NCBI GenBank assembly: GCA_023388195.1 | Contig: JAEWGR010000140.1 | Location: forward strand, 1 to 9,586 | Reading direction: 5' to 3' | Source: Bacillota bacterium | GTDB lineage: Bacteria; Bacillota; Negativicutes; Sporomusales; Sporomusaceae | Length of the DNA: 9,586 nt | Shown: one piece after another, positions 7,221 through 9,586 of the stretch | How positions within the stretch are numbered: position 1 is the first letter of the stretch | Layout: each line of letters opens with the position of its first letter | The notes under the pieces: model-generated | The model's database searches: none | What the model was told of the DNA's origin: nothing | Seen by the model: only the letters and a program-made list of their open reading frames with translations | Made by a program: the position numbers and the translations under genes

Positions 7221-7245
7221 AGAAAAGCTGCAAGTAAATACTTGC
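7216..7245 (-). terminator. Probable rho-independent terminator of the PAP2 gene
   Basis: On the minus strand GCAAGTA-TT-TACTTGC (7230-7245) is followed by AGC and then CTTTTCTTTTTC. A GCCGGCCGGC palindrome lies just before it. The stem is short, so strength is uncertain, but the pyrimidine tract and its place 17 bp after the PAP2 stop fit. The tail runs into the promoter repeat of the next operon. Confidence 0.5.
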
Positions 7246-7261
7246 CGGCCGGCTAAAGGCG

Positions 7262-7843
7262 TCAGGATATGACATCCGCAGCTTGTGCCGCACCGGCATG
7301 TTTTTTCAACAGGTATTGAATACAGATCACACCGATGGCAACGCCAAAGAAGACGCCTGCCGTAACCTGCAAAGGCGTATGGCTGGCCGACTCCACCCGC
7401 GACCAGGCAATGATGCCGGCACAGATATACCACAGCCAGCCAAGACGTGGAAACAGTGTTGTCAGCACAAATGCCATGGCAAAGGCATGCGTGGTATGGC
7501 CGCTGGGAAAACCGCCGCGTGAGCCGCTGGGTCTGAGCGCCCACTCACCAAACGGTATCAGTTTGATCGTCTGCACTACCAGCCAGACACCCACATCCAT
7601 CGCCAGCGTCAGGCCAATAATACTCCGCAGTTTTTTGCGCGCAGCCCAGGCAAAAATGATCCCATTCGTAACCAATAAGAAAATGTTGTTGCCAGTACCA
7701 CCAATCTGCCTGGCAAAATGAAACAGTTGTCTATTATCTGTCTGTCCAAGAATATAGACCAAGGCAATAGTAACAATGCCGATAATGACAGACAGTTGAA
7801 CCGCTAAACGAAAGCTGTCTTGCTTCAGCTTCATCGAATTCAT
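7262..7843 (-). CDS. PAP2-family membrane phosphatase
   Basis: Integral membrane phosphatase of 193 residues with about five or six helices. Family members remove phosphate from lipid phosphates, including undecaprenyl diphosphate (BcrC type) and lipid A. The three catalytic motifs are visible: K94 and R104-P105, PSGH (113-116), and SRVESASH with R149 and H155. Two departures from the consensus K-x6-RP and SR-x5-H-x3-D are seen: nine residues separate K94 from R104, and the last Asp is Gln (HTPLQ, Q159). The start at 7843 was chosen for its GGAGGTG site 9 nt upstream. An ATG at 7861 and a TTG at 7888 extend the frame but overlap the SD or lack one. It is a single-gene unit with its own box-type promoter and probable terminator. 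Its setting favours a carrier-lipid or lipid A substrate, by inference. Confidence 0.88.
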   Translation of the reverse strand: MNSMKLKQDSFRLAVQLSVIIGIVTIALVYILGQTDNRQLFHFARQIGGTGNNIFLLVTNGIIFAWAARKKLRSIIGLTLAMDVGVWLVVQTIKLIPFGEWALRPSGSRGGFPSGHTTHAFAMAFVLTTLFPRLGWLWYICAGIIAWSRVESASHTPLQVTAGVFFGVAIGVICIQYLLKKHAGAAQAADVIS

Positions 7844-7862
7844 ATAAATGCACACCTCCATT

Positions 7863-7909
7863 GCTGCTAGTGCGGCTACTACCGCCAAACGGCAACAGAT
7901 AGCAGCCGC
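7863..7909 (-). promoter_or_regulatory. Structured leader of the PAP2 gene with two alternative stems
   Basis: In the minus-strand transcript the 5' arm GCGGCTGCTA (7900-7909) can pair with TAGTAGCCGC (7872-7881, one G-U pair), enclosing a small GCC/GGC stem. Its inner part GCTGCTA (7900-7906) can instead pair perfectly with TAGCAGC (7863-7869), which lies 3 nt before the GGAGGTG ribosome site. The two folds exclude each other, so the leader could tune access to the SD. The predicted leader is about 165 nt. Confidence 0.4.
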
Positions 7910-8002
7910 AAAAAGAAATTCTGTACTTGATAGACAGTAAGCTTAATGAGTGATTCGGAATTAATTTTTGATAGAAATCGACGTAAATAAATAAGGAGAA
8001 GC

Positions 8003-8048
8003 TTTGTCAGCTTGAGTGTACCAAGTCAATCTGAAAATACTATGAAAA
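8003..8048 (-). repeat. 46-bp direct repeat, copy 2 (promoter module upstream of PAP2)
   Basis: Near-identical to 7175-7220 (3 mismatches). The two copies lie 828 bp apart in the same orientation, one on each side of the PAP2 gene. Each is just downstream of a terminator and upstream of the next gene. Confidence 0.9.
8015..8048 (-). promoter_or_regulatory. Predicted response-regulator-activated promoter of PAP2
   Basis: Minus strand: TTTTCA (8043-8048), N5, TTTTCA (8032-8037), N11, TACACT (8015-8020) preceded by TGG. Spacing is identical to that upstream of the glycosyltransferase operon. The start would be near 8008. It follows directly after the dedA terminator, so PAP2 is transcribed on its own. 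Confidence 0.6.
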
Positions 8049-8060
8049 GCAATTTTCCCA

Positions 8061-8107
8061 GCAATTAAATTAAAAGCGCATCCCGCTTTGACTACACAGG
8101 GATGCGC
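8061..8107 (-). terminator. Rho-independent terminator of dedA
   Basis: Perfect 9-bp GC-rich stem GCGCATCCC (8076-8084) / GGGATGCGC (8099-8107) with a 14-nt loop. On the minus strand it is followed by TTTTAATTTAATT (8063-8075). It lies 35 bp after the dedA stop codon. Confidence 0.8.
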
Positions 8108-8142
8108 CTTTGGGTTCTTATTCTTATAGTCAGGCTAAGAAT

Positions 8143-8853
8143 TTATAGTAGTTCCTGGCCTTCTTTTCCCTTGTGTTCTGGCTGCTTTTTTGGCACTCCC
8201 GGTGCTGCCGCCCTGTCACCTGCAGGAGTTGACTCCGCCAGCGCTATATCAGAGGTTTTCTGTTTAGTTGCCGTCTCATTACACAATAGGCGGCCTCGTT
8301 TTACGAACTTAATTAACAAGAATACCCCGGCAATACAGCTAAAGATCACGAAGGCAGCTGCACCTATAGAGGTTGCATTTTCCAGCATGGCAATCGCTTG
8401 TGGCCCGAAATAGTAAATCAGAACGCCCTCCAGCAAGAATCTCTTAGCCCTGCCGATAACGGATGCCAGGATAAAAATAGGCAGTCTGATGTGGAACATA
8501 CCGGCGGTCAGCGTAATCACCTTGTAGGGTATCGGTAATAAAGCGCCGATATATACCGCCCACACTCCGTATTGATCAGCCAGCAGCCGCATCTGCTCAA
8601 TATAGGCTACTGGTATGAAGCGCCTGATCACTGGCAGTCCCCACGTTTTTCCGATCCCATAACCGATCAGTCCGCCAAGCACAGAACCTACGGTAGCCAC
8701 CATCCCATAGTAAATAGCGTTTTGTGGATTCGCAATCGCCATGGGGATGAGTAAAAGGTCTGGCAATATCGGCGAAAAAACAGATTCCGCTAACGCCATG
8801 ATAAACAGGCCGACAGTTCCATAATTGTTAAGGTATTGTATAATAAACTCCAT
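8143..8853 (-). CDS. DedA-family membrane protein (VTT/SNARE-associated domain)
   Basis: Polytopic inner-membrane protein of 236 residues. Some DedA proteins move undecaprenyl phosphate or phospholipids back across the membrane, and others are needed for membrane potential or polymyxin resistance. Typical marks are the acidic-proline loop ESVFSPILPDLLLIP (residues 23-37), the GSVLGGLIGYGIGKTWG stretch, and the re-entrant motif GALLPIPYKVITLTAG, where the conserved basic residue is Lys as in the YqaA/COG1238 branch. A final helix (about 165-185) is followed by KFVKRGR and a roughly 50-residue hydrophilic tail rich in Ala, Lys and Glu that is not part of the family core. AAGGAG lies 7 nt before the ATG at 8853. 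It has its own terminator and a diverged PhoP-like box upstream, so it is probably co-regulated with the neighbouring genes. Confidence 0.88.
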   Translation of the reverse strand: MEFIIQYLNNYGTVGLFIMALAESVFSPILPDLLLIPMAIANPQNAIYYGMVATVGSVLGGLIGYGIGKTWGLPVIRRFIPVAYIEQMRLLADQYGVWAVYIGALLPIPYKVITLTAGMFHIRLPIFILASVIGRAKRFLLEGVLIYYFGPQAIAMLENATSIGAAAFVIFSCIAGVFLLIKFVKRGRLLCNETATKQKTSDIALAESTPAGDRAAAPGVPKKQPEHKGKEGQELL

Positions 8854-8941
8854 AGCAGTGCTCCTTACTGTTAATAAAATATAGATCCGCCCGTCATATT
8901 TCCGGTCTCATCATAATTTAAAATCTTTGTGCCTGGGGCTA

Positions 8942-8975
8942 AGTCTAGCCGATGATTCTGAAATTAACATGAAAA
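8942..8975 (-). promoter_or_regulatory. Predicted response-regulator-activated promoter of dedA (diverged third box)
   Basis: Minus strand: TTTTCA (8970-8975), N5, ATTTCA (8959-8964), N11, TAGACT (8942-8947). Spacing matches the two other boxes exactly, and the blocks TTTTCAT, TTTCAGA and TAnACT are shared although the rest differs. The start would be near 8935, giving a leader of about 80 nt. Confidence 0.5.
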
Positions 8976-9070
8976 CTCATATCCTTTAGGAAAGTAAGAA
9001 ACAATAGATAGTGAATGCCTGTCACGTAAGCCTTTATTATTGCAAGGTGGGTATTAAGCAAGTATACAGA

Positions 9071-9115
9071 ACAAGGGGATTGCGGATTGATTATTTCAAT
9101 CCGTAATCCCCTTGT
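9071..9115. other. Long 20-bp hairpin, possible bidirectional terminator
   Basis: Arms 9071-9090 and 9096-9115 with a 5-nt loop. All positions are complementary except 9082/9104, which is a G-U pair in plus-strand RNA and a C-A mismatch in minus-strand RNA. The flank on the minus strand (TTCTGTATACTT) is only weakly T-rich, so termination is uncertain. It separates dedA from the gene at the right edge. Confidence 0.6.
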
Positions 9116-9357
9116 CTCACGCATTCAGCCCTTGAGCGCCGCTGTCATAATCCAGATACAAACAAGTGCAGCATGACATACCCTATCGGCGAAATTATAT
9201 GTTCCAAGTCTTCGGTCCCTGGGTCCCGAAAGCACCTCTTCCATTTTACCCCATTCAGTAAAGCTTGTCCGCTCTATTCGCCGCGCCGGCACGCCCCGGA
9301 CACGTTGCCGAGGATCTCGGCCAGGCTGAGAGCCAGTAAGATGTTGGCCTGACATTT
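9116..9357. other. About 240 bp with no convincing gene
   Basis: A 76-codon minus-strand frame (9125-9355) starts at an ATG two bases after the stop of the edge gene, but it has no Shine-Dalgarno and its first half is Arg/Gln-rich like shadow sequence. The frame of the edge gene also stays open after its TAA for 26 more codons, ending at a TAG (peptide start KCQANILLALSLAEILGN). Either may be remnant coding DNA. I recognise no family or RNA here. Confidence 0.3.
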
Positions 9358-9586
9358 TTATTCAGCTTTACCGGCAAAAAAGGTATCAATCATTTTTTCG
9401 GCCAACCGTTTGGAAACATTGGCCTGTGCAACCAGCATTAATATGATTAAAAGCAGCTCAGCCGCATCCCGATTCGTTGTTTCTATAGCAGATGTCTTAC
9501 TTTCTATATATTTGACTTTCTCCTCGAAATGTTCATAGAACTCTGCGAACTGCTCCTGTTTTAATTCCAGGAAGGTTATGTATATC
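9358..9586 (-). CDS. Unrecognised protein, C-terminal 75 residues, start beyond window
   Basis: An open minus-strand frame runs from the right edge to TAA at 9358-9360 and has natural protein composition. The first half is highly charged with likely amphipathic helix (EQFAEFYEHFEEKVKYIES); a hydrophobic stretch AAELLLIILMLVAQANV follows, then a basic-acidic end SKRLAEKMIDTFFAGKAE. It looks like a helical domain with perhaps one membrane-associated helix. No family is recognised. It shares orientation with dedA but is separated from it by about 500 bp and a long hairpin, so it is probably a different transcription unit. Confidence 0.6.
   Translation of the reverse strand, partial: IYITFLELKQEQFAEFYEHFEEKVKYIESKTSAIETTNRDAAELLLIILMLVAQANVSKRLAEKMIDTFFAGKAE

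Noticed and set aside
7335..7721. Plus-strand 128-codon open frame opposite PAP2
   Set aside because: It lies wholly antisense to a gene with intact catalytic motifs, and no family features are seen in the peptide.
7175..8048. The 46-bp direct repeats as ends or target duplication of a mobile element carrying PAP2
   Set aside because: There is no transposase or inverted terminal repeat, and the repeat is far longer than a target duplication. Its content matches a promoter that also occurs, diverged, before dedA.
9125..9355. Minus-strand 76-codon frame as a real gene after the edge protein
   Set aside because: There is no Shine-Dalgarno, the first half is Arg/Gln/Gly-rich shadow-like sequence, and no family is recognised. 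It is mentioned only in the description of that stretch.
1..9586. CRISPR array, tRNA or rRNA genes, insertion sequence
   Set aside because: No regularly spaced repeats, cloverleaf-like segments, rRNA stretches or transposase motifs were seen on either strand.

Overview
The window is a run of minus-strand genes, so transcription goes from right to left. The Shine-Dalgarno sites are strong and Firmicute-like (GGAGG, AAGGGGG), yet the gene content is that of an outer-membrane bacterium: ArnT-like lipid A-type glycosyltransferases and an OmpR-family two-component system. Together these suggest a diderm Firmicute (Negativicutes, for example a Sporomusa or Pelosinus relative). This taxonomic guess is inference. 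Base composition is moderate by eye.

Layout, in transcription order from the right edge. (1) The C-terminal 75 codons of an unrecognised protein (9358-9586), then about 240 bp without a convincing gene and a 20-bp hairpin (9071-9115). (2) A DedA-family membrane protein (8143-8853) with its own promoter region and a clear rho-independent terminator. (3) A PAP2-family membrane phosphatase (7262-7843) with its own promoter region, a structured leader and a probable terminator. (4) A compact operon: two tandem ArnT/PMT-like glycosyltransferases (5535-7088 and 3858-5507), an OmpR-type response regulator (3133-3825), a sensor kinase overlapping it by 20 bp (1857-3152), and a half-size EamA transporter (1363-1794). 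(5) A 5'-truncated remnant of an undecaprenyl-diphosphatase gene of the UppP/BacA type (1146-1310). (6) A separate unit of a FadR-type GntR regulator (374-1069) and the start of an Fsr-like MFS transporter (1-322).

The main result is regulatory. The regions upstream of the glycosyltransferase operon, the PAP2 gene and the DedA gene each carry the same arrangement on the minus strand: TTTTCA-N5-(T/A)TTTCA-N11-TA(C/G)ACT. This is a tandem hexamer with an 11-bp repeat and a -10-like element 11 bp further on, with no good -35. That geometry resembles PhoP-box promoters activated by OmpR/PhoB-family regulators. The response regulator in the locus is the natural candidate to bind it. The first two copies lie in a 46-bp near-identical direct repeat; the dedA copy is diverged but keeps the hexamers, spacing and -10.

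The genes in this predicted regulon fit one theme. ArnT-like enzymes use undecaprenyl-phosphate-linked sugars, EamA half-transporters resemble the ArnE/ArnF carrier-lipid flippase subunits, UppP and many PAP2 enzymes recycle undecaprenyl diphosphate, and some DedA proteins carry undecaprenyl phosphate across the membrane. The locus therefore looks like a self-regulated module for envelope glycan or lipid A modification plus carrier-lipid recycling, perhaps responding to cationic peptides or divalent cations. The signal and the transferred sugar cannot be read from the sequence.
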